From positions 8,354,501-8,418,500 of the forward strand of contig NZ_CP012159.1 in assembly GCF_001189295.1 (NCBI RefSeq): 64,000 bases of DNA. Direction: 5' to 3'. Positions 33,162 to 45,074 of this stretch are shown piece after piece. Position 1 is the first letter of the stretch. Each line of letters opens with the position of its first letter. Source of the stretch: Chondromyces crocatus (GTDB taxonomy: Bacteria > Myxococcota_A > Polyangia > Polyangiales > Polyangiaceae). Both the position numbers and the translations under genes were made by a program. The notes under the pieces were generated by a model, which worked only from the letters and a program-made list of their open reading frames with translations, ran no database searches and had not been told where the DNA came from.

Positions 33162-34646
33162 TCACGGGGGCGTGCTCGCGCGGGCGCTCGGGTGAGCCAT
33201 CACACGTACGAGCATCTCGGTGACGCGTCCCTCGAGGTACTGCTCCAGCTCGGAGAGGGGCGCCGTGCCTTCGGCGAAGCGCGCGAAGCCCAGCACGGTG
33301 GGAAGATCCTCCGCGTCGCGCAGGCCCACGGTGGGGATGGCCGGGCCGAGGCTGCGTGGAGCGTAGCGCTCACTGTCGAACACCGGGTTGAAGTGGACGA
33401 TCGAGGTGCGTGCCTTCGGATCCAGCCGGGAGCGGAAGACATGAGCGATCCCACCTGCCATCCCTGCAGGATCGTTCTCGAACCCGTCGGACACGATCAC
33501 GATGACCTCTGCCCCCCAGTCCAGCGCGTCCAGGAGGGGGCCCGCGAGATCCGTCTGCCCGCGCGGCGTGACCAGCAGCTCGTCGTCGGTGGGCACCGTC
33601 CAGAAGGCCCGGTACTCGCGCGCAGCCGCGCGGAGCAAGGCGCTGACGCCGAGGGCCACGCCGAGCGGCCGGCGACGCTTCTCGGTGGTCCCCGAGGACG
33701 AGTGGCTGCGATCGAGCACCGCCGCGACACGACCCAGCGCCGTGGGTGAGCGGCGCAGCGCGCGGTTGGCCGCCCGGGAGAGCGCAGCGCGAAGCTCTTC
33801 CTTGCGCGCGAGACGCTCCTCGATCGGGAGCGAGAGGAGGTAGAGGGCGAGCCGGGTGAGGGAAGCGCGGCCGAGATCGAAGGCGATCTGCACCCCTTCA
33901 CGCGTCGCGGAGCGCTGCAAGCGGAGCTGCTCCCCGGCGGTCATCCGCCCTGCGCCTCGACGGAGGATCTCTTCACGAGAAAGGCCTCGCTCCGCGGCGA
34001 TGCCTTCGGCCACCGTGAAGGGCAGCTCGAAGATGGCCCCCTGCGCGTAGCGCGCTTGCCGCCACTGCTCGAAGAGCGGTGTCACGAACGAGGACCGACG
34101 GCGGGGTGTGAAGAGGAACGGCCCCAGCTCTCCCTGGAGACGCAGGTGCGCGTGCGCCGCGATCGCGCGGACGAGCCCTCGGTACTTCACGGCGTCGAAC
34201 GCCGGATCGGGGCGACCGTCGAGGTAAGCGCGAATCACCGCGCGCGAGCGGCGGTTGTTGATGCGCCGTTCGCGCACCAGCCGCAGCACCTTGAGCGCCC
34301 GCTGAGGAGGCAGTGCGCGCAGCGCCGCCGCGACGAGCCGCCCCTCCTCCGCACGCCCAGCTGGGCCTCGCCCCTGGGCGCCCTGCGCCAGCAGGTTCAG
34401 AAGGATCAACCCCTGGTTGAAGTGGTTGATGCCCGCCGCGAGCGTGCGCGCGTACAGGCGACGGTAGTTGCCGAGGATGTACTCGTGGAGGAACTCGATG
34501 GAGACCGCCTGGCCGCCCGCGGGGCCGTAGTACTCCGCCTGGCCGGAGCAGGCGAAGCAGGCGTTGATGAACATGACCAGATCCTCACGCTCGACGCGGG
34601 CCGTGTCGAAGCGGAGGCGGCCTGGAACCGCAGGAGGGGGCGACAT
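33162..34646 (-). CDS. VWA-domain protein with helical N-terminus
   Basis: 494 residues, no signal peptide. The N-terminal 290 residues are helical (INHFNQGLILLNLLAQGAQ, LPPQRALKVLRLVRERRINNRRSR). The C-terminal half is a von Willebrand A-like domain with an intact-looking MIDAS: DRSHS at 312-316, T365 in GQTDL and D387 in VSDGFE. The overall order, helical repeats followed by VWA, resembles Ro60-like or MoxR-associated VWA proteins, but neither is recognised with confidence. It follows the DUF5685-like gene on the same strand after 126 bases. It probably acts as a metal-dependent adhesion or assembly subunit. Confidence 0.7.
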   Translation of the reverse strand: MSPPPAVPGRLRFDTARVEREDLVMFINACFACSGQAEYYGPAGGQAVSIEFLHEYILGNYRRLYARTLAAGINHFNQGLILLNLLAQGAQGRGPAGRAEEGRLVAAALRALPPQRALKVLRLVRERRINNRRSRAVIRAYLDGRPDPAFDAVKYRGLVRAIAAHAHLRLQGELGPFLFTPRRRSSFVTPLFEQWRQARYAQGAIFELPFTVAEGIAAERGLSREEILRRGAGRMTAGEQLRLQRSATREGVQIAFDLGRASLTRLALYLLSLPIEERLARKEELRAALSRAANRALRRSPTALGRVAAVLDRSHSSSGTTEKRRRPLGVALGVSALLRAAAREYRAFWTVPTDDELLVTPRGQTDLAGPLLDALDWGAEVIVIVSDGFENDPAGMAGGIAHVFRSRLDPKARTSIVHFNPVFDSERYAPRSLGPAIPTVGLRDAEDLPTVLGFARFAEGTAPLSELEQYLEGRVTEMLVRVMAHPSARASTPP

Positions 34647-34772
34647 GGGAAGAACGCCGCCCGGGGAGAGGAGGAGCGATCAGCTAGGACAGCTTCAGAG
34701 GCCGGATTCGGAAATCGCCCCGAAGTCCCACGGACGGCGTCCGGGAGCGTACCACGAGGGCCGGAAGAGTGT

Positions 34773-36554
34773 TCAGCACTTGCAGCCGCCGCCCTTTCCG
34801 CAGCACCCGTCGCAGCCGCCACCCTTTCCGCAGCATCCGTCGCAGCCGCCTCCCTTGGAACAGCATCCGTCGCAGCCGCCGCCCTTGGAACAGCACCCGT
34901 CGCAGCCGCGAGAACAATCGCAGCAGCTCCTGCACGGGTCGAAGCAGCTGCTGCAGATGTTGCAGGAGCTGGGACAGCAGGAGCTGCACTCCTTGCCGGG
35001 ATCCTTGCAACAGCAGGGGCACTCGGAGCCCTTGCCACCGAAGAGCTGCTCGCAGGGCGCGGCGCAGGTCTTGAAGCACGATCCGCAGCCGCACGGGTCG
35101 CTGCCGCACACCCCTGAGCTCCCCTTCCCCGCGCCAGGGACACCTTCCGGCCCTTCCCCCGCATCGGACGCCACGGAGCCCGACGGGGCGGGCGTTTCCA
35201 CCTCCACCCCGGCGTCGCGCGCATCGGCCCCCGACGGCAGCTCGGGCCAGCGCCAGCCAGCGTCGGCGTCGCCTCCAGCGCCAGCGTCGCCTCCATCACG
35301 CTCGTCGCTGCCGCCGTCCGCGCCAGCGTCCTTGCAGGGCTCGCGCCCCCCATCCCGCCCACCGTCGGCCCCTCCGACGTCGCCATCCTCGGGGCACGGC
35401 TCGATCTGCGCCTCCGACGTCGGAGCCATCGGCGCCGCGCGTGGCGGAACGGAGGGGCTCTTGCGCCGCTCGGTCTCTTGCGCGAGCGCGGTGGACCCCC
35501 CGAGGAGCCACGTCCACACCAGCACCGCGAGCACCGCCGCCTGCTGCATGACCCGCGCGAACCAAGGCAGGAGCGGCCATGCGAGCGTCAGCGATCCTTC
35601 CGGCGGCCGCGGTGCCTCTTCCGCGACCCATGCCCGCGCTTGCTGGATGGCCCGCCTCGCCGAGGTGCTCAGCTCGACGGAGACCACGCTCGCGACGACC
35701 TTCCGATGCCGCCGGAGCGGCAAGCGCGCCACGATGCGCTCGGCTTCGACGAGCGCAGCCCGGAGCCTCCGCACGCCCCGCTCGACCCGCGCCCCCGAGA
35801 TCCGGAGCCCCACGCCCGCGCGCTCGGTCCCCTTCTCCCCGCCATCGACCACGAGAAACGGGTTGAACTCACCGCGACGTGCGTCCTTGCGCACGTCCTC
35901 CAGCGCGTCGATCCAGTAGATGATCCCGCCGAGGGCACGCCCCAGCGTCTGGAGATCGCGCACCGTCGCCGGCGCACGAAGGCTGGGGGGCGCTCCCGGA
36001 AGATCCGCGAGCCGTCCGAACAGGTCCCCGAGCACCTCCGCGGTCGGTCGAGCGGCTTCCTCGGGATCGCTCTCGCCGAGCACCTCGTGCTGCGCTTGCC
36101 GCGCTTCGAACCCTTCCACGCCTCGCGGCAACACCCCGAGCGCGGCGAGTTCCTCCCGCGCACGCGCGACCCGCGAGGCGAGCAATGGCCGCCCCAGGAT
36201 CGCCAGCCGCCGCTTGGTCCCGCCCCTCGCGTCCGTGGCCCGATCGGCGAGCCACTGATCCGCAAGGAGCAGCTCCACGGCCGCCGCGAACCGCATCGGC
36301 ACGCTGTCCGGTCGCACGGTCTCCCGGTGCACCACCGGGACGAGCGGGCACCGGCAACGATCCGGCGCCGCCGCCTCGTCCAGGAGGCCGTCCACGAGCA
36401 GCGCCAGAAACACCGCGTCGAAGCTCACGAGGGCCCGGCTCGGTGTGCCATACCCGTCCCCGAGGCTCTTGCAGAGCCCGCAGTAGAGACGACCGTACGC
36501 CTCCCGGTCTTCTGCCCGGAGCCCGCAGCCATGGGGCCGCAGCGTGCCGAACAC
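34773..36554 (-). CDS. DUF5685-like protein with membrane helix and Cys-rich repeat tail
   Basis: 593 residues, GTG start two bases after the stop of the upstream gene; the start gives VFGTLRPHGC, equivalent to MFGYV.P in the family. Residues 1-300: YCGLCKSLGDGYG (C25, C28), SFDAVFLALL, and IDALEDVRKDARRGEFNPF near 215-233, the hallmark of DUF5685 and of the second Asp-rich motif of isoprenoid synthases. A membrane helix lies near 315-345 (QQAAVLAVLVWTWLLGG). The rest is exposed: an Asp/Gly/Glu-rich linker and a final 115-residue Cys-rich region with four CDGCCxKGGG repeats. The DUF name is from memory. Confidence 0.7.
   Translation of the reverse strand: MFGTLRPHGCGLRAEDREAYGRLYCGLCKSLGDGYGTPSRALVSFDAVFLALLVDGLLDEAAAPDRCRCPLVPVVHRETVRPDSVPMRFAAAVELLLADQWLADRATDARGGTKRRLAILGRPLLASRVARAREELAALGVLPRGVEGFEARQAQHEVLGESDPEEAARPTAEVLGDLFGRLADLPGAPPSLRAPATVRDLQTLGRALGGIIYWIDALEDVRKDARRGEFNPFLVVDGGEKGTERAGVGLRISGARVERGVRRLRAALVEAERIVARLPLRRHRKVVASVVSVELSTSARRAIQQARAWVAEEAPRPPEGSLTLAWPLLPWFARVMQQAAVLAVLVWTWLLGGSTALAQETERRKSPSVPPRAAPMAPTSEAQIEPCPEDGDVGGADGGRDGGREPCKDAGADGGSDERDGGDAGAGGDADAGWRWPELPSGADARDAGVEVETPAPSGSVASDAGEGPEGVPGAGKGSSGVCGSDPCGCGSCFKTCAAPCEQLFGGKGSECPCCCKDPGKECSSCCPSSCNICSSCFDPCRSCCDCSRGCDGCCSKGGGCDGCCSKGGGCDGCCGKGGGCDGCCGKGGGCKC
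34783..34902 (-). repeat. In-frame 30-bp tandem repeat, 4 copies
   Basis: Perfectly spaced 30-bp units at 34783, 34813, 34843 and 34873, each ending CCGTCG on the + strand. On the coding strand they encode CDGCC(S/G)KGGG. Two sub-types (GCCGCC..TTTCCG and ..TTGGAA) alternate as pairs, showing recent duplication. Confidence 0.9.
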
Positions 36555-36556
36555 GA

Positions 36557-37621
36557 TCAGCGCTCCGCCGACGGGCTCGAGGCCTCGCGCCCACCCTGGC
36601 CCTGGCCCATCGCGCGAAAGGCGGGATCGTCGGACCGGCGCCGACACAGCGGGTGCTCCAGGTAGCGCTCGAGCAGGAAGCCATGGATCCAGGACAGGAG
36701 GGAGTTCAGCTCCCCGAGCGCGCCGAGGCGGGTGGCGAGCGCGCCCACGGGCTCTCCGCCGCGCAAGCAGATCTCGTCGACCCGGTGGATCGCCGCCATC
36801 TCGTACAGCGTCGCGGCGTCCCCTGCGCGACACGCGGGCAGGTAGCGCGAGGGCTCACGCTCCCACAGGATCCGCCCCACGAAGCTCGAGATCAGCCCGT
36901 CGCCGAGGTCCTTCTGCAGATCGGCCAGCGCATCGGCCCGCTGGATGTGGAACCCCCAGTCGTAGATCGCCTCCTCCTCGTCGTCGGTGAAGGGACGCGC
37001 GGCGTCATCGGGCAAGCTCCCGAGGAGGCTGACCATCAGCAGCCAGGCCCCGCTGATCCGTCGCGTCACGCCGGCGACCTCGGCGAGGCTCACCTGCCCG
37101 GGGTGGCTGCTCAAGGTGACCACGGCGTCGATCTGCGTGCGCCACCCCTCGGCGATGACCGACAGCACGTGGTCCAGTCGCACCCGACTCTGCGCGATCG
37201 TCCCGAGCTGCCTGCCGATCGCCGCGGCGAAGGCGCAGCGCGGCTCCGCGTTCGCCGCGAGCCCCGATCCGAGCGAGGCGAGCGTCGGCGCGAGGAACGC
37301 TTCCGTCTTCGCGCGCACCATCCGACGCCGCGCGTTCATCCCGCCGTGGAACTCGTGACGATCGATCACCTCGTCGTCGATCTTGGTGAGCAGCGAGAGC
37401 GAGGCGGCGGTGAGGCCCACCTGCTCGGCATGTGCCTTGCCACCCAGGGCTTCGTACGCGAGCACGGCGAGCTGACCGAGCGCCGCGCAGAGCAGCCGGC
37501 TGCGCGGGGTCACGCTCCCCTCGGGATCCGCCGCGCTCAGAGAAGGGCCGAGCACCTTCAGGTAAGCGTCCCCGGCCGCAAGCAGCCGCCCTCGCCAGTC
37601 CTTCACGCCCGCATCGCTCAT
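36557..37621 (-). CDS. Isoprenoid-synthase-like helical protein
   Basis: 354 residues, all-helical. Aspartate-rich segments IDDEVIDRHE (81-90) and DALADLQKDLGDG (230-242) sit where terpenoid and squalene/phytoene synthases bind diphosphate-Mg. The first motif, DDEVID, differs from the canonical DDxxD. The gene downstream repeats the second motif, so the two may be paralogous in fold. It could make a polyprenyl product or only bind one. The start MSDAGVKDW is the first ATG after a long non-homologous leader. First gene of a three-gene minus-strand set with 36554 and 34646. Confidence 0.6.
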   Translation of the reverse strand: MSDAGVKDWRGRLLAAGDAYLKVLGPSLSAADPEGSVTPRSRLLCAALGQLAVLAYEALGGKAHAEQVGLTAASLSLLTKIDDEVIDRHEFHGGMNARRRMVRAKTEAFLAPTLASLGSGLAANAEPRCAFAAAIGRQLGTIAQSRVRLDHVLSVIAEGWRTQIDAVVTLSSHPGQVSLAEVAGVTRRISGAWLLMVSLLGSLPDDAARPFTDDEEEAIYDWGFHIQRADALADLQKDLGDGLISSFVGRILWEREPSRYLPACRAGDAATLYEMAAIHRVDEICLRGGEPVGALATRLGALGELNSLLSWIHGFLLERYLEHPLCRRRSDDPAFRAMGQGQGGREASSPSAER

Positions 37622-37744
37622 GAATGCACCACCTTCAGAGCTGCCGCAGGGTAGAGAACCGTCCGCCCCTGGGCCAAGCTCGCGGCGGATGGCGCGGCCC
37701 TGTGGCACGGCTTTCCCTTGCGGGACACGTCCTGGATCGGCCAA

Positions 37745-39835
37745 ATGGCGCGCATGCTCCGCCGAAGCGCCGCAACCTTCGCCACCCTCGCCGCCCTCGC
37801 CGGCTGCGCCCCCCCTCAGGAGCCGCCGGCCACGCCGGCTGCGCCTCCCTCGTCCTCGACGTCGAGCGCCCCCGCGGCGCCTGCCACGCCTCCCGCCGCC
37901 GAGGCCCCCTCCTCGTCGGGCTACGCAGGCCACGGCGCCGAGAGCATCAAGCCCGAGGTCCTCGCGAAGTACGCCGCGCCAGCGCTCCCTCCCGCCCTCT
38001 CCCGGAGCATCGGGACCCTCTTCGAAGTGCGCGCCCCCGGTGCTGGCATCCTCTCGCCGGACGCCAAGGCGCTCTACTTCACCTGGACGATCACCGGCAT
38101 CCGCCAGCTCTTCCGCATCGATGGCGCCATGCGCTTCCCGAGCCAGCTCACGGGTGGCGAGGACGCCACCGTGATCGTGGACATGACGCCCGACGGCCGC
38201 ACCCTGGTCATCTCGCGCGATCGCAAGGGTGAGGAGTACCCGGGCCTCTACCTGCAGGACGCGAAGGGCGGCCCCCTCGTCGAGATCCAGCACAAGGCGC
38301 GCGTGCAGACGATGCACGAGCTGATCACCGACGACGGCAAGTACCTCTACTTCCGCGCCAACGACATCAAGCCCACGTCCTACGCGATCTACCGCTACGA
38401 CATCGCCGCGAAGAAGCGCGAGCTGGTCTTCGATCAAGAGGGCATCTGGCGGCTCACCGACATCGGCAAGGACGGGCGCATGCTCCTCGGCCGCGACGTC
38501 GGCGGGAACATGACCGAGTTCTTCGAGTACGACCCGGCGACGAAGAAGCTCACCCCGGTCATCGGGCAGGGCGAACGCGAGGAGCACGAGGCCATCTTCG
38601 GTGTCGCGCCCGGCGAGATCCTGGTGCTCACGCCCAAGCTCGGCGAGTACCGCCGCCTCTACAGCCTGAAGGGCGGCAAGCTCACCCCGGTCACCCCCGA
38701 GCTCAAGTACGACGTCGAGTCGTTCGAGGTCGATCGGGCGCGGAAGCGGCTCTACTACCAGATCAACGAGGAAGGCTACTCGCGGCTCAAGGTCATCGAT
38801 GCGCGCACGTACAAGGACATCGCGCTCCCTGCGCTCCCGCGCGCCGATCACGTACGGTTCTCCTCAGCGACCCCCGACGGCCGCTACGCGACCCTCTGGC
38901 TCGATCCCGGGAACGGCCCCTCGGTGAGCTACGTGCTCGACTGGCAGGCCAAGAAGCTGACGCAGTGGCACGCGCCGAGCATCCCCGAGCTGGACGCCAG
39001 CAAGTTCGCCGTCGCCACCCTGGAGTCCTACCCGGCGCGTGACGGCACGAAGATCCCCATGCTGGTCCGCCGTCCGGCGAACTGCGAGAAGCCCGGCGGC
39101 GCCGCGGCAGCCACCGCGAGCGCGGGTGAGCCTTGCCCGGTCATCGTGATGTTCCACGGCGGTCCCGAAGGCCAGGCCAGGCCAGGCTTCAGCCCGCGCG
39201 TGCAGCTCCTCGTCGACGCCGGCTTCATCGTGGCCGAGCCCAATGTCCGCGGCAGCGATGGGTATGGCCGCACCTGGCTCCACGCCGACGACGGCGCGAA
39301 GCGGCTCGACATCCTCACCGACATCGAGGACGCCTCGAAGTACATCCGCGCGAACTGGGGCAAGAACGGCCGCGTCCCGAAGGTCGGCATCTTCGGCGGC
39401 AGCTACGGTGGCTACTCCACCCTCGTCGGCATGACCATGTTCGCGGGCGCGTACGACGCGGGCGTGTCCGTGGTCGGCATCAGCAACCTGCTCACGTTCC
39501 TCCAGAACACCGCGCCTTACCGCCGCATCCTGCGCACGTCCGAGTACGGCGATCCGGACAAGGACCGCGAGGTGCTCCTCAAGCTCTCCCCGATCACCTA
39601 CCTCGACCGGGTGAAGGCACCGCTGCTCATCATCCAGGGCGCCACGGATCCGCGCGTCCCCGCCGGGGAGTCGATCCAGATGCACGAGGCGCTCGAAGCG
39701 AAGAAGATCCCCTCCGAGCTGATCCTCTTCGCCGACGAGGGCCACGGCGCGCAGAAGCGCGACAACCAGGTGCTCCAGTACGGCCACGTGGTGCGCTTCT
39801 TCCGCCAGCACCTGCGGGGCGAGCGCGTCGACTGA
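37745..39835 (+). CDS. S9-family prolyl oligopeptidase-type serine peptidase (lipoprotein)
   Basis: 696 residues. The signal ends LAALAGC (lipobox), then a Pro/Ser/Ala linker, then a beta-propeller (about 90-420; FRIDG, TPDGRTLVISRDRKGEEYPGLY, DARTYKD), then the alpha/beta hydrolase domain. The catalytic Ser is S553 in GGSYGG, Asp D635 in TDPRVP, His H667 in EGHGAQ. The GGPEGQARP oxyanion loop is present. It probably degrades peptides in the periplasm. ATG 37745 or the ATG at 37754 are the likely starts; no good ribosome site distinguishes them. Alone in its neighbourhood. Confidence 0.9.
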   Translation: MARMLRRSAATFATLAALAGCAPPQEPPATPAAPPSSSTSSAPAAPATPPAAEAPSSSGYAGHGAESIKPEVLAKYAAPALPPALSRSIGTLFEVRAPGAGILSPDAKALYFTWTITGIRQLFRIDGAMRFPSQLTGGEDATVIVDMTPDGRTLVISRDRKGEEYPGLYLQDAKGGPLVEIQHKARVQTMHELITDDGKYLYFRANDIKPTSYAIYRYDIAAKKRELVFDQEGIWRLTDIGKDGRMLLGRDVGGNMTEFFEYDPATKKLTPVIGQGEREEHEAIFGVAPGEILVLTPKLGEYRRLYSLKGGKLTPVTPELKYDVESFEVDRARKRLYYQINEEGYSRLKVIDARTYKDIALPALPRADHVRFSSATPDGRYATLWLDPGNGPSVSYVLDWQAKKLTQWHAPSIPELDASKFAVATLESYPARDGTKIPMLVRRPANCEKPGGAAAATASAGEPCPVIVMFHGGPEGQARPGFSPRVQLLVDAGFIVAEPNVRGSDGYGRTWLHADDGAKRLDILTDIEDASKYIRANWGKNGRVPKVGIFGGSYGGYSTLVGMTMFAGAYDAGVSVVGISNLLTFLQNTAPYRRILRTSEYGDPDKDREVLLKLSPITYLDRVKAPLLIIQGATDPRVPAGESIQMHEALEAKKIPSELILFADEGHGAQKRDNQVLQYGHVVRFFRQHLRGERVD

Positions 39836-40133
39836 TCCCGCCGCCATCCCGCCTCGCTCGAAGCATCACCCCACCAGAAGCCTCACCTCTCCCGCCACGA
39901 TCTCTCGCGCACCGCCGTGGAGCCTCGGCTTCACGGCGCGGTGCTCACGGCCCACGCTGCGCGACGCGGACGGATCCCCGCGCGCCGGGACCTGGTCAAC
40001 GCCCGGCCCAGCCCTGGATCCTCGTTGCTCCACCCTTTGCCCACAGCCAGCGGCGCTGGGGGTCAACCCCTTGGAATCACTGAGGGTTCCTCCATGCCGG
40101 CGGTGGCACTCTTCTTGATGCTGTGCAGGGGTC
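39836..40133. other. Intergenic region upstream of the kinase gene
   Basis: 298 bases with no coding signal. It contains the sigma-54-like site listed separately, close to the kinase start. Confidence 0.4.
40104..40119 (+). promoter_or_regulatory. Sigma-54-like promoter element upstream of the kinase
   Basis: TGGCAC then five bases then TTGAT. The GG and TTG are correctly spaced against the consensus TGGCACG-N4-TTGCW, but the usually invariant C of the -12 GC is A. Transcription would start a few bases before the ATG, which is close for a normal leader. Confidence 0.3.
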
Positions 40134-42800
<2,667 letters not shown>

Positions 42801-42870
42801 GCGTCGACAGGAGCCGCGGTTCGTCGAGGCATCTCCGCGACGAGGCGAACTCCACCCCGGCACGACGCAG

Positions 42871-42886
42871 TGGCACGGATCTTGAT
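42871..42886 (+). promoter_or_regulatory. Second sigma-54-like element, facing the gene-free tract
   Basis: TGGCACG-GATC-TTGAT matches the consensus TGGCACG-N4-TTGCW at every position except the C of the -12 element. No gene starts downstream on this strand until well past 46 kb. Confidence 0.4.
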
Positions 42887-42949
42887 GCTCGTCGAGCAGG
42901 ATCCCTCTCTTCCCCCTCTCCTTTCCGCCGATCACGAGGCCTGCGCGCC

Positions 42950-43235
42950 TCCCTCACGACCCCTGGGCCCCACACACACGAGCGTCTCGACCCCTCAGGC
43001 ACAGACACCTCCACCTTCTGGTCGTGACCCCTCGGCCTCTCGCTCTCGACGCTCCCCTCTCTCGCTCGTGATGCCTCGACGTCTCGGTCGTGACCCTTCG
43101 GCCTGACCCATCGCCTCTCCTGCTCACGACCTCTGGAGCCCTCTTCCACGACACCTCCGGGCCTCGTGTCAGACCCCCTCGGGCCTTCAGGACGACCTCT
43201 GGAGCCTCTCGCGCGTGTCCCTCCGACCTCTCGAT
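42950..43235. repeat. Degenerate short repeat region
   Basis: A motif near CGTGACCCCTCGGCCTCTCG recurs roughly every 25-35 bases with variations. Two exact 15-mers ACGACCTCTGGAGCC occur at 43126 and 43192, and GGTCGTGACCC recurs at 43020 and 43086. Not a CRISPR: there are no constant repeats with unique spacers. Confidence 0.5.
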
Positions 43236-43619
43236 TCGGGCTGCCAACTCGTGAACCAACCCACAAAACATCGCTCGTGACGACACGTTTCGCCTCACTG
43301 GGCGGAGTGTCCGAGCAGGGGCATCGGTCCCGGGAAGGAGCCATGGACGCCGATCGTCGAGCGTCGAACGACACGGCCCTCACCGCCGACCAGCAGCCGT
43401 CGGTCCACGAGCGCGTGGTACTGCCTGATGCACGCGCGCTCGGTAGCACGACGCGCACGGCTCGGCGTGGACGAGAGGGTGCACATCCAGCGACGCCGTG
43501 GCGCCTTGGTGGCCATGGAGAGAGTGTGTGCGAAGAGAAGGAGCTGTGCTCTCCGGCGCGAGAGAGCGGATGCGCGAGCGGTGTGAGGAGCCCCCTCCGC
43601 TCACGCAGGAAGAGGACGA

Positions 43620-44696
43620 TCAGTCGGGCGTGCAGTCGGTCACGGCGCCGCAGCTCACGTCACGGGGAGCGTAGTCGGCGCACTTGTCACCGGGCAGGAG
43701 CTTCCACGAGCAGAAGTCGATCGAGCTGAAGCCCTCGAGGTGATCGAACGAGTGATTGACGGGGAAGGACGTCCTCGAACGGCAGGCATCCGAGCTCTGG
43801 GCGCGATACCAGACGTTCCTCGCGATCTCGAGGCGAGGCACGCCCTGGCCGAGGCTGACGTACAGGTAGTCGTCCGGCGCGTTCGCATCGACGCGGCTCA
43901 CGCCCTCGATCCGGACCTTCGCGCCGGCCCACTGGCCGTGGAAGGCAGCGTCCGTCGGAGAGACGAGCTTCGCGACGTCGGCGCCGGTGAGAAGCTTCGC
44001 CGTGGGCACGGGCGCGCTGCCCGTCACGGTGACCTTCGAGACCTTGGCAAGCTGACGCTGGGGGATCTGGCTGGGGTTGTTCTCGGGCGCCTGCTGCGAG
44101 CACTGGTTCAGCAGGAAGGACGAGGCCTCACCCACGACGTCGAGGACATCGCCGGGCGCCACGTCGTCGGGGAAGGAGTCGCCAGCGGGTACCTGACCGA
44201 GGATCGGGCAGTAGAGCTGCCCGTTCGAGCCCGTCGTGGCGTTCGTGCCGTAGGAGAGGGCGATGATGCCGGTGTGCGGCGCGACCTCGGTGAGACCGGG
44301 CGCGGAGAGGTAGACGCCCCAGAGGCAGGAGCCCGAGGAGCCGCGCGATACCAGGTACTTCGAGCTCATCGCGACGGCGCCACGCACGGTGACCTTGGCC
44401 CCCGAGGGGATCGCGCCCGTGTTGATGTCGGGGATCGAAGCATCCGGCGGATCCGCCGCCGTGCCACCCCCCTCACCCCCCTCGCCGCCACCCCCCACGT
44501 TCGTCGATCCGCCGACACCGGGAGCGCTGCCGCCGTCCCCCGACGTGGAGGTCGTGGAGGCACCGCTGCCGCCCGTCCCGCCAGGTCCCGAGGGACCGCT
44601 GCTGCTGCCCTCGGCCTGACACCCGACGACGCCCATGGCGACTGCGGTGGTGAAGAGCACGCCCATACCAAGGAGTCCGAACCGACGATGCTGCAT
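43620..44696 (-). CDS. Putative lipoprotein with Gly/Ser-rich linker
   Basis: 358 residues. GGAGG lies 5 bases upstream of the ATG. Signal peptide MQHRRFGLLGMGVLFTTAVA ending GVVGC (lipobox). A Gly/Ser/Thr linker precedes a beta-rich domain (VTVRGAVAMSSKYLV, CLWGVYLSAPGLTEV, PGDVLDVVGEASSF, LYVSLGQGVPRLEI) that looks like an OB-fold-type exported domain, with several Cys. The C-terminus is Cys-rich (FCSWKLLPGDKC...DVSCGAVTDC). No enzyme motif seen. Probably a surface lipoprotein. Confidence 0.75.
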   Translation of the reverse strand: MQHRRFGLLGMGVLFTTAVAMGVVGCQAEGSSSGPSGPGGTGGSGASTTSTSGDGGSAPGVGGSTNVGGGGEGGEGGGTAADPPDASIPDINTGAIPSGAKVTVRGAVAMSSKYLVSRGSSGSCLWGVYLSAPGLTEVAPHTGIIALSYGTNATTGSNGQLYCPILGQVPAGDSFPDDVAPGDVLDVVGEASSFLLNQCSQQAPENNPSQIPQRQLAKVSKVTVTGSAPVPTAKLLTGADVAKLVSPTDAAFHGQWAGAKVRIEGVSRVDANAPDDYLYVSLGQGVPRLEIARNVWYRAQSSDACRSRTSFPVNHSFDHLEGFSSIDFCSWKLLPGDKCADYAPRDVSCGAVTDCTPD

Positions 44697-45074
44697 GGGA
44701 ACCTCCGGATCAGCGTGCTGCGCCGAACGAGCCGGGCCGCGCGCTTCAAGGAATTGAAGCCTGGCCGCCGAACGATTGCGTAACGATCGAGGGGAGAATC
44801 GCCTGGCGGGTGGCCACACCACCCTACCACAGCTCCCCGAGATCGAATCTCGATTCGCGGCGTCCACCTGGTGACAGAACCATGTCAGCTGGGATTGCGC
44901 GAGAAACGCGGCGCCCTCGTGCGCAGAGACGAGGAAGTCGTGCGAAGGGCTTTTCCCGGGCGGGTTTTCGATCCTGGGGGCCGCGCGCCGGTGGTGAATG
45001 CGAGGAAGCGGGCGCGGGCGACGAAGCGTGAGCGAACGAGGGGGCGGCCGTACGCGAGGAGACGCAGCAGCGGC
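44697..45074. other. Intergenic region downstream of lysC
   Basis: 378 bases between the minus-strand lysC stop and the lipoprotein start. No coding signal. It should hold the lipoprotein promoter. No terminator-like hairpin stands out. Confidence 0.4.

Larger units (their letters stand above)
42801..43619. other. 819-bp gene-free tract
   Basis: No reading frame with normal codon usage; those present are Arg/Glu/Gly-rich shadows. It holds a sigma-54-like element (42871) and a degenerate repeat region (42950-43235), described separately. The rest (43236-43619) shows nothing I can name. The tract is markedly pyrimidine-rich on the + strand, unlike its neighbours. Confidence 0.5.

Noticed and set aside
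34564-35919. Plus-strand Pro/Gln-rich frame opposite the Cys-rich protein
   Set aside because: It is a reading of the 30-bp repeats in the wrong strand; the minus-strand gene has the DUF5685-like motif and operon spacing.
42950-43235. Possible CRISPR array
   Set aside because: Repeat units vary in sequence and spacing and no cas genes are present.
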